The notes: generated from the letters alone by a model not told the origin. A stretch of 64,000 bases of DNA from Natrinema sp. CBA1119 (GCF_002572525.1 NZ_PDBS01000001.1:1240001-1304000), one strand, 5' to 3'. Shown: positions 1 through 9,766, counted from the first letter of the stretch. Numbers and translations are program-made.

Positions 1-1
1 C

Positions 2-61
2 CTCTGTGACATTCTCGGCGTTATCGTCCTTTCGGGGGTCGCGATCGTCGTTCTGAACTGA
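2..61 (+). CDS. C-terminal end of a membrane protein (partial)
   Basis: Nineteen codons and a TGA stop are open from the window edge. The residues are hydrophobic (LCDILGVIVLSGVAIVVLN), as in a final transmembrane helix. The gene begins outside the window. MgtE/SLC41-type magnesium transporters often sit beside PhoU/TrkA-C genes in haloarchaea and end in a similar helix, but 19 residues do not allow a firm call. Confidence 0.45.
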   Translation, partial: LCDILGVIVLSGVAIVVLN

Positions 62-233
62 GATCGTACCCGTGCGGGATGAGACGAACTCGGACGTTCC
101 GGAGACTCGCGTCTCGGTGGTCAGTGGGTTCGCTCGAGAAGGACCGTTCTTCCGTCGTATCTTTACCTTGTGACCAGAGGCACTTAAAGAACGGACGGGA
201 GCAGCGGTCCGTCGCGACGAAAATGAATCGAGA

Positions 234-1442
234 CTACGCGGACGCGAGTTCTCGGAAGTCCGCCGCGGCCGTCCGCGTCCCTTTCGAGATGAGCACGTCG
301 CCGCCGCGTAACTCGGCGTCGGCGTCCGCGACCAGCAGCCACCCCTCGCTGGGTCTGCGGATGGCGATCACCGACATCGTCGACTCGGCGTCGGGAACAC
401 CGGCGGTGACCGCAGTGCCGTCGAGTTCGCTCCCCGTCTCGACCACGACGCGAGTGATGATCTCGTCGCTCTCCTGAACGGCCATCTGCACGACCGGGTG
501 GACGTCGATATCCCGCAAGACGCCCTCGCTGATCTCGATCGCGGTGTCGCTGATCCGCTCCGTGCTGCTTCCCAGCTGGATCAGCCCCCGCAGGGCGACG
601 GGATCCGGCGCGTCGGCGGCCGCCCGTAGCGTCCACGCCTCGAATCGCGATTGCATCGCGTCGACTTCGACCTCGAGGTTGCGGACCTCCTCCGCGAGCT
701 CCTCGCTGTCGAACAGCACGCTGCTGTAGGCCAGATCGACCGCGAGTTCGGAGAAGTCCTTCATATGGATGATCGTGTCCACGGCCCGCTCGAGGTCGTC
801 GATGTCGGCCGTCTCGACGGAGGGTGCCTCGTAGACCTCGCCGGTCAGCGTCTCGTAAACGTCACCGATCGACGAGTCTGGGCCCCGCAGAAACGCCACG
901 TCGTCGGCCTCGACGCGCGTGTTCGGGCCGGGGTTGAGCAGCCACTCGTTCCCCCGCCGGAGCGCGATCACGCGCACACCAGTTTCCGACTCGAGGTCGA
1001 TGTCTTTCAGCGTTCGCCCGGCGTAGGGGGAGTCGGGGGCGACAACGCCCCGAACGAGAGTGCCCGCCGCGTCCGGCAACGCGGCCCGCATCGCTTCGGG
1101 CAGCCCCACGTCCTCGAGGACGATCTTCGCGATGTCGCCGGCGGCGTCGCTGATCCCGTCGGCCGCGCCCACGATTCCGAGGACGGGCGCGAGCTGTTCC
1201 GCGTCCGCGGGCTTCCGTGCAGCCATCAGGAGGCTCATCCGCGCGCGCAACTCGAGGACGTCCATCCGCTCTTCCAGTCGGAGCACCTCCGTGGCAAGCG
1301 GCTCGCTCTGGTGGAGCACCGCCGAGTACGAGAGGTCGATCAACAGCTCCGCCGTGTCCTTCATCTCCACGAGCACGTCCTTGACGCTGACGGGCTCGTA
1401 CTCGATCGACGCCGACGATAGCTCGCCCTCGAGCGGGTCCAT
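234..1442 (-). CDS. PhoU / TrkA-C domain regulator (putative cation channel or transporter regulator)
   Basis: A 402-residue soluble protein built as two similar halves. Each half has a PhoU-like helical bundle (about residues 15-120 and 215-315) followed by a TrkA-C/RCK-C domain (about 130-205 and 325-400; note the paired phrases VRVIALRRG and MSVIAIRRP). TrkA-C domains bind small ligands and gate K+ or divalent-cation transporters; PhoU-like bundles dimerise. No transmembrane segments are seen, so it probably acts as the cytoplasmic regulatory partner of a transporter, perhaps the one ending at base 61. ATG at 1442 was chosen because the upstream extension is Arg-rich and unlike the rest. 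Confidence 0.8.
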   Translation of the reverse strand: MDPLEGELSSASIEYEPVSVKDVLVEMKDTAELLIDLSYSAVLHQSEPLATEVLRLEERMDVLELRARMSLLMAARKPADAEQLAPVLGIVGAADGISDAAGDIAKIVLEDVGLPEAMRAALPDAAGTLVRGVVAPDSPYAGRTLKDIDLESETGVRVIALRRGNEWLLNPGPNTRVEADDVAFLRGPDSSIGDVYETLTGEVYEAPSVETADIDDLERAVDTIIHMKDFSELAVDLAYSSVLFDSEELAEEVRNLEVEVDAMQSRFEAWTLRAAADAPDPVALRGLIQLGSSTERISDTAIEISEGVLRDIDVHPVVQMAVQESDEIITRVVVETGSELDGTAVTAGVPDAESTMSVIAIRRPSEGWLLVADADAELRGGDVLISKGTRTAAADFRELASA

Positions 1443-1564
1443 ACCGTGAGAGTCGGCCCGCCGACGAAAAAAGCGTTTCCCGCCGACGGCTCGAGCGAAC
1501 GATCGGGAGACGCGGCCTTCCGACACGGTTTTGCCCGGGCGCAAAGAACGCACGGGCAAGACCA

Positions 1565-2944
1565 ATGCTCGACCGGACCTATCTGCGCGAGAACCCCGAC
1601 GAGGTACGCGACGCCCTCGAGAACCGCGGGGCCGACGTCGACCTCGACGAGCTACTCGAACTCGACGAGCGGTGGCGGGAACTGAAAGCTCGCGGCGACG
1701 ACCTGCGCCACGATCGCAACCAGATCACCAAGAAGATCGGCACGCTCGTCGCCGAAGGGAAAGACGAGGAACGCGAGGAAGCCATCGAGCGTTCCCGGGA
1801 GCTCAAAGCCAAGATCGAGGAGGTCGAGGAAGAGGGGGTCGAACTCGAAGAGGAACTCAGAGAACGGATGCTCGAGATCCCGCAGGTCCCCCACGAGAGC
1901 GTGCCGCTGGGAATCGACGAGCGACACAACGTCGAGGATCGGCGCTGGGGGTTCGACGACTCGCACGAGCTGCCCGACGAGGTCACCCCCCACTACGACC
2001 TCGGGGAGGAGCTGGACATCATCGACGAGGAACGCGCCGCCAAGACGACCGGTGCCGGCTTCTACTTCCTCAAAGGCGAGGGCGCACAGCTCGAGCACGC
2101 CCTGATCCAGTTCATGCTGGACCTCCACCGCGAGCAGGGCTACGTCGATCTCTTTCCGCCGATCCCGGTCAAGAGCGCCTCCATGCGCGGCACCGGCCAG
2201 CTCCCGAAGTTCGCCGACGACGCCTATCGGCTGGGCGGCAGCAACGAGGAGGAGTACGACGAAGACGATCTCTGGCTCTGCCCCACCGCGGAGGTGCCGG
2301 TCACCAACATGTACGCCAACGAGATCCTGCTGGACGACGACCTCCCGCTCAAACACCAGGCCTACACGCCCAACTTCCGGCGCGAGGCCGGCGAGCACGG
2401 CACCGAAACGCGAGGCATCGTCCGCGTCCACCAGTTCAACAAGGTCGAACTCGTCAACTTCGTCGAACCCGAGGAGAGCTACGACCGCCTCGAGAACCTC
2501 CTCGAGGAAGCCGAGGAAGTCCTCAAACAACTCGGCCTCCCCTACCGCATCCTCGAGCTCTGTACCGGCGACCTGACCTTCGCCAGCGCCAAGACCTACG
2601 ACATCGAGGTCTGGGCCCCCGGCGACGACATGGACGACGGCCCCGAGGAAGGCGGCCGCTGGCTCGAGGTCTCGAGCGCGTCGAACTTCGAGGACTTCCA
2701 GGCCCGCCGCGCCGGCCTGCGCTACCGGCCCGAGCGCCACGAGTCGGCCGAGTATCTCCACACCCTGAACGCCTCCGGGCTCGCGATTCCCCGGGTGATG
2801 GTGGCGCTCCTCGAGTACTACCAGAACGAGGACGGGACGGTGACGATTCCCGAGCCCCTGCAGCCGTATATGGGCGGGAAGGAGGTCATCGAGGGCCACG
2901 AGAAGGTCGGCGAGGCCGCGCTCGGTGCCGGCGAACGAGAATAA
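1565..2944 (+). CDS. serS: Seryl-tRNA synthetase
   Basis: 459 residues, normal for bacterial-type SerRS. It charges tRNA-Ser with serine in the cytoplasm. Residues 25-110 form the antiparallel coiled-coil arm that contacts the tRNA long variable arm. The class II core follows, with motif 2 (FRREAGEHGTETRG, about residue 271) and motif 3 (SGLAIPRVMVALLEYYQ, about 402). The ATG lies 122 nt from the divergent PhoU/TrkA-C gene. The protein is very acidic, as expected for a halophile. Identification is secure. Confidence 0.97.
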   Translation: MLDRTYLRENPDEVRDALENRGADVDLDELLELDERWRELKARGDDLRHDRNQITKKIGTLVAEGKDEEREEAIERSRELKAKIEEVEEEGVELEEELRERMLEIPQVPHESVPLGIDERHNVEDRRWGFDDSHELPDEVTPHYDLGEELDIIDEERAAKTTGAGFYFLKGEGAQLEHALIQFMLDLHREQGYVDLFPPIPVKSASMRGTGQLPKFADDAYRLGGSNEEEYDEDDLWLCPTAEVPVTNMYANEILLDDDLPLKHQAYTPNFRREAGEHGTETRGIVRVHQFNKVELVNFVEPEESYDRLENLLEEAEEVLKQLGLPYRILELCTGDLTFASAKTYDIEVWAPGDDMDDGPEEGGRWLEVSSASNFEDFQARRAGLRYRPERHESAEYLHTLNASGLAIPRVMVALLEYYQNEDGTVTIPEPLQPYMGGKEVIEGHEKVGEAALGAGERE

Positions 2945-3193
2945 CACCGCACCAACGCTTCAGCGACGCACTCCTCGAACGCGGTTCGCGCCTGTCTCCA
3001 TCGCTCTTCGTCACGGCCGCCGAACTACTCGAGCGCCGAACCGCTCGACCGTGTTTCGTCCGTCTTCGATCTCATCCGACGAGAGAATGTCCGCAAATCT
3101 TTGAAACCGGCTCTCGAGTCAGAGCTACGTGACGAATGGGGAGTTTAAACTGAATAGTCAGCGGTAGGCGCGGCTGACGGTTTAGCGATTGTA

Positions 3194-3385
3194 CCGCGAG
3201 CGTCGAAGACGCGAGCGGCCTTCCTCGTGAACGCAGTGAACGAGGGCTCGGAAGAGCTGCGCTCTTCCGGCGTTTTTGGTGGCAAGCGAGACGCTTCGCG
3301 TCTCGCGGCACGTGCGAACGCAAAGCGTTCGCAAGACAGATTTTTCCTCCGAGCGGTGCGCGAACGCAGTGAGCGCACCCGAGGA
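3194..3385. repeat. Array of six stem-loops between convergent serS and fusA
   Basis: The 453-bp gap 2945-3397 has no convincing gene. Its right part holds consecutive inverted repeats: 3194-3218 (CCGC-GCGTC/GACGC-GCGG), 3223-3245 (CCTCGT/ACGAGG), 3249-3269 (CGGAAGAGC/GCTCTTCCG, 3-nt loop), 3286-3306 (GCGAGACGC/GCGTCTCGC), 3313-3333 (TGCGAACGC/GCGTTCGCA) and 3355-3379 (GGTGCGC/GCGCACC). T-runs occur between some of them (GTTTTT, ATTTTTCC). It sits where both serS and fusA transcripts end, so bidirectional termination or 3'-end protection is likely. Confidence 0.7.
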
Positions 3386-3397
3386 GTAAAAAGGTGC

Positions 3398-5584
3398 TTA
3401 GAGGTAGTCGATCGCTGGCGGCAACTCGAGCTTCATGCCCTTGCGCTCTCGGATCTCCATGATCTTCTCGCGCTGGAGGGAGTCGGCCATGACCTCGAAG
3501 CCGGCGTTCTCGGTGTTCCAGGAGGCACGACCCTCGGTCGCGGAGCGGATGTCGCTCGCGAACCCGATCATCTCGCCGACGGGCGCGATACCCTCGACGA
3601 CCATGAGGTCCCCTTCCTGGTACATGTCGTCGACGCGGCCACGACGACCCTGAATCTCGCCGGACGCAGCACCCATGTGATCATTGGGAACGTCGATACG
3701 AGCGTCCTGCATCGGCTCGAGCAACTTGATGCGGCCGTCGATCAGCGCCTTGTGGACGGCGTTCCGGGTCGCGGGAATGACCTGTGCCGGGCCGCGGTGG
3801 ATGGTGTCCTCGTGGAGTCGAGCGTCGTGCAGGCGGATGAGCGTCCCCTGCACCGGCTCGTTCGCCAGTGGACCGTTGTCGAGGGCGTCCTCGAGCCCCT
3901 CGATGAACAGCTCCATCGTCTCGTTCAGGTGCTGGATACCCTTCGTCTGATCCAGCAGGATGTTCGAGCCGTGGATGTGCTCGACTTCCTGCGAGTCGTC
4001 CTTGTCCATGCCGGCGTCCTGGAGCGCCTCTCGGCGTTCCTGCTCGGGCATGTCCATCGACGCCTCGCCTTTCTTGATCGTGTCGACGACGTCCTCGGGC
4101 AGCGGCTCGACGGAGATGTAGAAGCGATTGTGGCGGTTGGGCGAAATGCCTTCGACCTGATCGCTCGCACGCTGGATCGCTTCCCGGTAGACGACGATCG
4201 GTTCACCGGTGTTGACCGGGATCCCCTGGTTCTTCTCGATACGCTGGGTGATGACCTCGAGGTGGAGTTCACCCTGCCCGGAGATCAGGTGTTCGCCGGT
4301 GTCCTCGTTGATCGTAATCTGGATCGTGGGGTCCTCCTTGGACACCTGTCGAAGGGTCTCGATGAGCTTCGGCAGGTCGTCCATCGTCTGTGCCTCCACG
4401 CTCTTGGTGATGACCGGCTCGGAGATGTGTTCGATCGTCTCGAACGGCGTCATCTCGACGCTGGAAACGGTCGAGCCGGCGATGGCGTCCTTGAGACCCG
4501 TGACGGCGGCGATGTTCCCCGCGGGAACGTGATCGACTTCCTCGCGTTCACCACCCATGTAGATCCCGACGGACTGGACGCGGTTCTTGCCCGCGGTCCC
4601 GGAAACGTACAGCTCCTGACCCTTCTCGAGGGAACCCGAGAAGACGCGACCGGAAGCGACTTCGCCGGCGTGGGGGTCCATCGCGATGTCGGTGACCATG
4701 AAGACGACTTCGCCGTCCTCGTCGACGAGGCGCATCGATTCGGCGAGTTCGGACTCCTCGTCACCGCGCCAGATGCGCGGGACACGACGTGGCTGTGCAT
4801 CGACCGGGTTCGGGAAGTGCTCACAGACCATGTCGAGCACGACGTCCGACAGCGGCGTCCGCTCGTGGAGTTCCTGGCGCTCGTCGTTGCGCTCGAGGTC
4901 CATGATTTCGCCGAAGTCCATCCCGGTTCGCTGCATCGAGGGCATGGAGACGCCCCACTTGTACAGCGCGGAACCGAAGCCAACGGTGCCGTCCTCGACG
5001 GAGACGGTCCAGTCGTCGATGTCGTCGCGCTCCTCGGTCATGCCGCGGATGAGTTCGTTGACGTCGTGGATGACCGACAGGAGTCGGTTCTGCATCTCTT
5101 CGGGTCCTTCCTGCAGCTCGGAGATCAGACGGTCGACCTTGTTGATGAACAAGGTCGGCTTGACGCCCTCTCGGAGCGCCTGACGGAGCACCGTCTCGGT
5201 CTGGGGCATGGCCCCTTCGACGGCGTCGACGACGACGAGCGCACCGTCGACGGCGCGCATCGCCCGGGTGACGTCGCCACCGAAGTCGACGTGGCCCGGC
5301 GTGTCGATGAGGTTGATGAGGTGGTTGGTACCCTCGTACTCGTGAGTCATCGAAACGTTCGCCGCGTCGATGGTGATTCCGCGTTCCTGCTCGTCCTCCT
5401 CCGTGTCCATCGCGAGCTGTTCACCGGCAGTCTCATCGGAGATCATGCCGGCACCGGCGAGGAGATTGTCAGAAAGCGTCGTTTTCCCGTGGTCGACGTG
5501 AGCGGCGATGGCGATGTTCCGGATGTTCTCCGGTTCGTCCATCAGCCGTTCACACTCTTGGACGATCTTCTTGCGTCGGCCCAT
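3398..5584 (-). CDS. fusA: Translation elongation factor 2 (aEF-2)
   Basis: 728 residues, the usual length for haloarchaeal EF-2, the GTPase that drives ribosomal translocation. G1 is AHVDHGKTT (residues 28-36), G3 is DTPGH (about 95) and G4 is NKVD. Near residue 595 is [11 protein letters not shown], whose His becomes diphthamide. The ATG at 5584 starts [10 protein letters not shown], typical of archaeal EF-2; the upstream in-frame extension is ordinary promoter-like sequence. In most haloarchaea fusA lies close behind rps7; here about 4.7 kb separates them. Confidence 0.97.
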   Translation of the reverse strand: MGRRKKIVQECERLMDEPENIRNIAIAAHVDHGKTTLSDNLLAGAGMISDETAGEQLAMDTEEDEQERGITIDAANVSMTHEYEGTNHLINLIDTPGHVDFGGDVTRAMRAVDGALVVVDAVEGAMPQTETVLRQALREGVKPTLFINKVDRLISELQEGPEEMQNRLLSVIHDVNELIRGMTEERDDIDDWTVSVEDGTVGFGSALYKWGVSMPSMQRTGMDFGEIMDLERNDERQELHERTPLSDVVLDMVCEHFPNPVDAQPRRVPRIWRGDEESELAESMRLVDEDGEVVFMVTDIAMDPHAGEVASGRVFSGSLEKGQELYVSGTAGKNRVQSVGIYMGGEREEVDHVPAGNIAAVTGLKDAIAGSTVSSVEMTPFETIEHISEPVITKSVEAQTMDDLPKLIETLRQVSKEDPTIQITINEDTGEHLISGQGELHLEVITQRIEKNQGIPVNTGEPIVVYREAIQRASDQVEGISPNRHNRFYISVEPLPEDVVDTIKKGEASMDMPEQERREALQDAGMDKDDSQEVEHIHGSNILLDQTKGIQHLNETMELFIEGLEDALDNGPLANEPVQGTLIRLHDARLHEDTIHRGPAQVIPATRNAVHKALIDGRIKLLEPMQDARIDVPNDHMGAASGEIQGRRGRVDDMYQEGDLMVVEGIAPVGEMIGFASDIRSATEGRASWNTENAGFEVMADSLQREKIMEIRERKGMKLELPPAIDYL

Positions 5585-5862
5585 ATATACCCCATTACCG
5601 CCAGCGGGGTCAAAAGGGTAGTGTTTCGTCGCCGCCGAAATTCGTCGTCTTCCCGGTTCGAACGTTTGAATATCCAATTTGAGTGAGTGAATCCCACCCG
5701 TGATGTGTGACTCCCGATCCACGGTGACGCGACTACATAATCCCGGAACGCCGCGATCCGAACTCACATCGCCACCGTAGCCGTGTGGCGGACACGACCC
5801 AATTCACCCGCGTGCAATCGCACGCAAGAGTCAAATCCCGTCGGCTCTTGTTAGTATCACAC

Positions 5863-6618
5863 ATGAATATTCGCGTTCAGGGGCCGGGTCCGACCTCTCC
5901 ATTCCTCAGCGCCCGTGACCTCTTCGAAACCGAACACGACCTCTCGCTGCCGGTCTACGTCCACCTCCGCGACGATCCGGACGAACGAACCTGGGCCGCT
6001 CACGACGACGATCGCCACGTGCTCAACATCTCGAGGCAGGCCGCCTCGTCAGCGATGGCCCGCGAACTCGCCCTTCACGAGTTCGCACACATGGCTCGCC
6101 ACGAGCAGCGACACCCCTCCCACACCCAGTCGACCGAGGAGGTGCTCTATCTCGCGCTGGCCGGCAAGAGCGTCGAACGGCGCAAACTCTCCCACTGCTA
6201 TCAGATTGCAAACCACATGAAAGATATCTACGCCGACGACATCACGCTCTCGGTCGGCCCCGGCGAGAAACTGCTCTCCTTCCTCGAGTCGAGCCTCGCC
6301 GCGGCGGTCGCCGACCGACCCGAGACACCGCCCCGACCCGGGCTCGAGCGTCTCTCTGCGAGCGCCGACCCGGAAATCACGGCCGTAAACGCCGCGTTCG
6401 CACTGGCGCTCGCGGAACGGCACGATCTCGTCGACAAGGACCACCGACTCTACGACCTCGCGCACGCGGCCGCGATGGATGCACCGAAGGTCGACTTCGA
6501 GGCGTTCAAACAGCGGTTCCGAGAGCTCGCACGGGAGCCCGACACGAGCTCTTACCGGCAGGTGCTCGTCGACGCGACACGGGCGTACGTCGGCGGCAAG
6601 GGACCCGCGGCGGACTGA
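5863..6618 (+). CDS. Conserved haloarchaeal HEXXH protein (DUF5781-like)
   Basis: 251 residues, soluble. An HEFAH motif (about residue 73; HEXXH) follows an N-terminal mixed domain, with further His residues just after it (MARHEQRHPSH), suggesting a zincin-type metal site. The rest is helical, with a second helical domain after a Pro-rich linker near residue 155. I recall a protein of this kind near EF-2 in other haloarchaea (DUF5781), where the function is unknown. ATG 5863 starts a typical hydrophilic N-terminus; an upstream GTG at 5785 is in frame but less likely. Protease activity is only inferred from the motif. Confidence 0.75.
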   Translation: MNIRVQGPGPTSPFLSARDLFETEHDLSLPVYVHLRDDPDERTWAAHDDDRHVLNISRQAASSAMARELALHEFAHMARHEQRHPSHTQSTEEVLYLALAGKSVERRKLSHCYQIANHMKDIYADDITLSVGPGEKLLSFLESSLAAAVADRPETPPRPGLERLSASADPEITAVNAAFALALAERHDLVDKDHRLYDLAHAAAMDAPKVDFEAFKQRFRELAREPDTSSYRQVLVDATRAYVGGKGPAAD

Positions 6619-6739
6619 GTCGTCTCGACCAGAATCGCGACGGTGACCGGCGTGATCGGCCGACTCGAGCGGATACCTGAAACGGCGGTTCATCGAAGCG
6701 TTGACCGTACACTTCAACCCGAACATTTATTGTTTGAGG

Positions 6740-6747
6740 GTATAAAA
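6740..6747 (+). promoter_or_regulatory. TATA-like box of the DUF7504-type gene
   Basis: GTATAAAA is centred about 23 nt before the ATG at 6766, which predicts a leaderless mRNA. It is one of the strongest TATA matches in the window. Confidence 0.6.
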
Positions 6748-6765
6748 CCGTGGAACATACTAGTG

Positions 6766-7464
6766 ATGCTCTCGGGAACGGACTGTGAAGGGACGAACGG
6801 GGACGGCTTCTCCGACGAGCTAACGCGGTTGAAACGACAGGGAGCGAGCGTTCTCGTCGTAGGTTCCGTCCAGCCTGACCAGCGTCGAGATACCTGTCAA
6901 CGGCTGCTAGGTTGTGGGGCCAGCCGTGTCCGGCGACGCGTTCTGGTCTCGACGACCGGCGAACCACACCCCGTCTCACACTTCGTCGACGACGGGAGTT
7001 CGGAGACGCTTTCGGTTATCGCCTACAACGCGCAGGCGCGCAGTGCCGCCGCGACCGCTCCGGATGTTTCGCCGTCGATCGAACCGTCGACGACCGATGT
7101 CGATACCCTCGCCGACCTCGGCATCGCCATCTCGAGTGCGATCGAATCCTTCGAAGCCACCGCCGACGTGCTCGAGCCGTCCGAGGTCAGGGTCGGAATC
7201 AATTCGTTGCTTCCCCTCCTCGAGGAGTACGGCAGACAGCGAATGTTCAAATTCCTGCATTTGATCAACGGCCGAACGAGGACCATCGACGGGATGGTGC
7301 ACTATCACCTCCCGGTCGAACGGGATGCGCAGGTCGTTCCAGTCCTCTCGCCGCTTTTCGACGTGGTCGTCGAACTTCGGGAGCAAAACGGCGACTACCA
7401 GGAGCGGTGGGATATCGACGACGGAGCCTACAGCTCCGGCTGGCTGCCGGTCGATTCGGAGTAA
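6766..7464 (+). CDS. RecA/KaiC-fold haloarchaeal protein (DUF7504-like)
   Basis: 232 residues. The start (SVLVVGSV, about residue 25) resembles the first strand of a RecA/KaiC-like fold, but the following loop lacks a canonical Walker A GxxxxGK[ST]. The C-terminal half has the phrases FKFLHLINGRTRTIDGMVHYHLP and LFDVVVELRE, which I know from haloarchaeal proteins called DUF7504 or loosely RecA-like. ATP hydrolysis is doubtful without the P-loop lysine. It lies 69 bp upstream of the CHAT gene, same strand, so co-expression is plausible. Its base composition is like the chromosome, unlike the AT-rich CHAT gene. Confidence 0.65.
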   Translation: MLSGTDCEGTNGDGFSDELTRLKRQGASVLVVGSVQPDQRRDTCQRLLGCGASRVRRRVLVSTTGEPHPVSHFVDDGSSETLSVIAYNAQARSAAATAPDVSPSIEPSTTDVDTLADLGIAISSAIESFEATADVLEPSEVRVGINSLLPLLEEYGRQRMFKFLHLINGRTRTIDGMVHYHLPVERDAQVVPVLSPLFDVVVELREQNGDYQERWDIDDGAYSSGWLPVDSE

Positions 7465-7533
7465 CGGTCCGTCGCTGGACCTGTCCATCAGTCCGATCTC
7501 GGGAACGGCCACACGCGATTCCAGAGACGCCCT

Positions 7534-7848
7534 ATGAGCCACTCATCCGTTTCAATGAAACCGAAATTCGAGCCGACAGAAGAGGGGATCGAGATAATCG
7601 ATCCGATCGAACGACACCGGTATCGACTGACGATGAACGAGCCGGTTTCGCTCGAGTCAGCGTCTGTTGATCAAATCGGGTTCCCTATTGATTCAGTGGT
7701 GAAGATTACAACTGATTCGATTACGCTACCAACAATCAACCAAATTCTCGTCCGGGATGCGGATAAGACGATGGTAGAAAAAGTCCCCCAAGCGAACAGG
7801 CTGACCTCCCGTATGGCGAATATATATTGGATATCTCGGGACCAATGA
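7534..7848 (+). CDS. N-terminal part of the CHAT protein, cut off by a -1 frameshift
   Basis: 104 codons. The first 84 residues (…EGIEIIDPIERHRYRL…, …IGFPIDSVVKITTDSITLP…) look like one beta-rich domain. After the C5 run at 7785-7789 the sequence in this frame (RMANIYWISRDQ) is unnatural, while the -1 frame continues smoothly with EQADLPYGEYILDISGPMKV. I therefore read 7534-9638 as one gene of about 701 residues with a one-base loss, or less likely a slippage site, near 7785-7789. No independent function is proposed for the fragment. Confidence 0.6.
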   Translation: MSHSSVSMKPKFEPTEEGIEIIDPIERHRYRLTMNEPVSLESASVDQIGFPIDSVVKITTDSITLPTINQILVRDADKTMVEKVPQANRLTSRMANIYWISRDQ

Positions 7849-9638
7849 AGGTCTATGCTGATATCGATAGCTCGGTTTTCATCTATTCAGACAATGATCA
7901 GACATACATTGATCTAGACGAGTCGACACAGGTGATCCTTGGTGCTCGATCATTCCATGAGCGACCAGCAGGAACGATTACAACGACAAACGACCCGGAA
8001 GACGTTATGGCAGCGGTGTCTGCCTTTGGTTCAGCATTGAAAACCACAACCCCAGAACGGACCTATCCGACACTCCGCGGCCATCCGCCCCGCCTTGAAA
8101 TAGGTGATGAATTACAGATTCCGGATGAATTTGCCCAAACGGGAACAGGAATCCGGATCAAGATTCCTCCGACACTTCAAAATACGTTCATAGTCGCGCC
8201 ATTAGCATACTATCTTGATGCTGATGTAGTTTCAGGGACGAATTCTAGATTAGTCACTAAATCTGGCTATAAACACTCTTTAGATAGTGGAAGGAATCTC
8301 GAAACAACGGTTGCACGAATACTGAAGCAGATATTCTTTCTCGACTGTGTAGCCCGCACAGAGGGGACAACGCCTCTTCCATTGTACGAACGGGAGGCAG
8401 TCGAATCTGTCCTTACATTTGATCCCGAAGTTGCATACGATCAACCACTTGTTAAACGGCTAGAAACATATCTGGAGATGCCATTTGCTTCTTTGCAACC
8501 ACATCTCCCTAGTTGGCGACTTGAGACACAGTTTAAGCCAACTGCAGAATATATTAAGTTCCTACCCTTCGTTACCAACGATCTAGCTATTATTAAAATA
8601 CAAGAAGAGGATGCTAGTCTATCATCATTTAACTCAACAGCGAAAAAGTCAATCAAAGAATTTACTCGAAGCAGTGAGGAATTCCATCGAAGTGCAAGTT
8701 CTCGAAGCAGCCGTGGGAACAAAACTATATCTGAATCCAAGAGCCCACCAACGGAGACAACAATTCGGCAATTATGGGCTGGTATTGATGGATCAGAGAT
8801 TACTAGTACAGCCCCATTGATGGCATATGAAAATAATATTGGACGGGCACCGAAAGATGGTCCTATTGAAATTGAAGTGATTTGCAATGATCCTGATATG
8901 GAGGAAGAGCTCAAGGGCGTTAACGGGACTTACGGTGCCCGCGAAGAGTTACCGTTTGAAACTACTATCCACTATGAGCTTACCACATCTGATCTTACAG
9001 ACGTATTGACAAGAGATAGTGATTTTCTACACTATATCGGTCATATAGATGAAGATGGATTTCAGTGTTCGGATGGGAAACTAAATGCTGCGACGGTTAA
9101 TACAGTAGGTGCAAAAGCGTTCCTACTAAACGCGTGTCAATCACACGAACAGGGAATCCACCTCGTTAAAGCCGGTAGTATTGGGGGAATCGTAACTCTC
9201 AGTAACGTTCCCAATAGTGGTGCAGTGAGCGTAGGAAACCTTATTGCTCAATTGTTGAACCTTGGATTCCCACTCTATGGTGCACTAGATATTGCCCGTC
9301 AAGAAAGTATCGTTGGGCAGCAATATCGTATGGTCGGTGATGCACGAACAACGATAGCACAATCAGAAATCGGCATACCAAATATTTGCTTAGTAAATGA
9401 GATAGAGGACGGAACTGTTGTTAATATATTACCATATATTTCAGCAGAGATTAGAAGAGGAGGTGTTTATTCACCCCGTATAGAACCAGTCAACCGGTAT
9501 AAGGTAGTCCCTCATGAAATACCAGATGTGTCAGTAACCGATCCAGAACTCAAGAAATTCTACGAAGAAGGACAATTTCCAGTATTTTGTAATGAAGAAA
9601 TTTGGTGGAGTGATGAATTACTTGATGATAGTCTCTAA
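7845..9638 (+). CDS. CHAT-domain (caspase-like) cysteine protease, main part
   Basis: 597 residues from ATG 7845; open in frame well upstream, consistent with a frameshift from the 7534 fragment. The C-terminal third is a CHAT domain (clan CD, caspase/HetF fold): the His block FLHYIGHIDEDGF (catalytic His codon 9042-9044), then 31 residues later the Cys block AFLLNACQSHEQG (Cys codon 9135-9137), then the GSIGGIVTLSNV strand typical of these proteins. Residues before it show no TPRs; there is a Ser/Arg/Lys-rich linker about 8630-8760. CHAT proteases act in regulated cell death and defence, for example Craspase and gasdermin-linked systems. Base composition is much more AT-rich than the flanking ribosomal genes, suggesting transfer. 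Substrate unknown; the convergent 41-residue peptide is a speculative candidate. Confidence 0.75.
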   Translation: MKVYADIDSSVFIYSDNDQTYIDLDESTQVILGARSFHERPAGTITTTNDPEDVMAAVSAFGSALKTTTPERTYPTLRGHPPRLEIGDELQIPDEFAQTGTGIRIKIPPTLQNTFIVAPLAYYLDADVVSGTNSRLVTKSGYKHSLDSGRNLETTVARILKQIFFLDCVARTEGTTPLPLYEREAVESVLTFDPEVAYDQPLVKRLETYLEMPFASLQPHLPSWRLETQFKPTAEYIKFLPFVTNDLAIIKIQEEDASLSSFNSTAKKSIKEFTRSSEEFHRSASSRSSRGNKTISESKSPPTETTIRQLWAGIDGSEITSTAPLMAYENNIGRAPKDGPIEIEVICNDPDMEEELKGVNGTYGAREELPFETTIHYELTTSDLTDVLTRDSDFLHYIGHIDEDGFQCSDGKLNAATVNTVGAKAFLLNACQSHEQGIHLVKAGSIGGIVTLSNVPNSGAVSVGNLIAQLLNLGFPLYGALDIARQESIVGQQYRMVGDARTTIAQSEIGIPNICLVNEIEDGTVVNILPYISAEIRRGGVYSPRIEPVNRYKVVPHEIPDVSVTDPELKKFYEEGQFPVFCNEEIWWSDELLDDSL

Positions 9639-9640
9639 CT

Positions 9641-9766
9641 CTATGGCCCTAAGAAAAGATTAGTATTTGCCGTGGCTGCCCCTGCCTGAGAAAGTAACAG
9701 CAGAATCGTGAACAGGGCGCCGATCATTCGCGGGTGATTCTTCAAGTACTGTGTAATGTCCGTCAT
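9641..9766 (-). CDS. 41-residue membrane/secreted peptide (DUF7503-like)
   Basis: ATG 9766 to TAG 9641, convergent with the CHAT gene and only 2 bp from its stop. The peptide has a charged start (MTDITQYLKNHPRM), a hydrophobic core (IGALFTILLLLSQAGAATA) and a short tail ending LFLGP. This pattern (K-x-HPRM, IGxLF, LLxQAGAA, terminal GP) matches my memory of the tiny haloarchaeal family DUF7503, which often neighbours DUF7504 genes. The AxA after the hydrophobic core could be a signal peptidase site, leaving a tail of about ten residues. Function unknown. Confidence 0.7.
   Translation of the reverse strand: MTDITQYLKNHPRMIGALFTILLLLSQAGAATANTNLFLGP

Noticed and set aside
3227-5686. 819-codon frame opposite fusA
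   Set aside because: Shadow of the EF-2 gene; starts inside the hairpin array.
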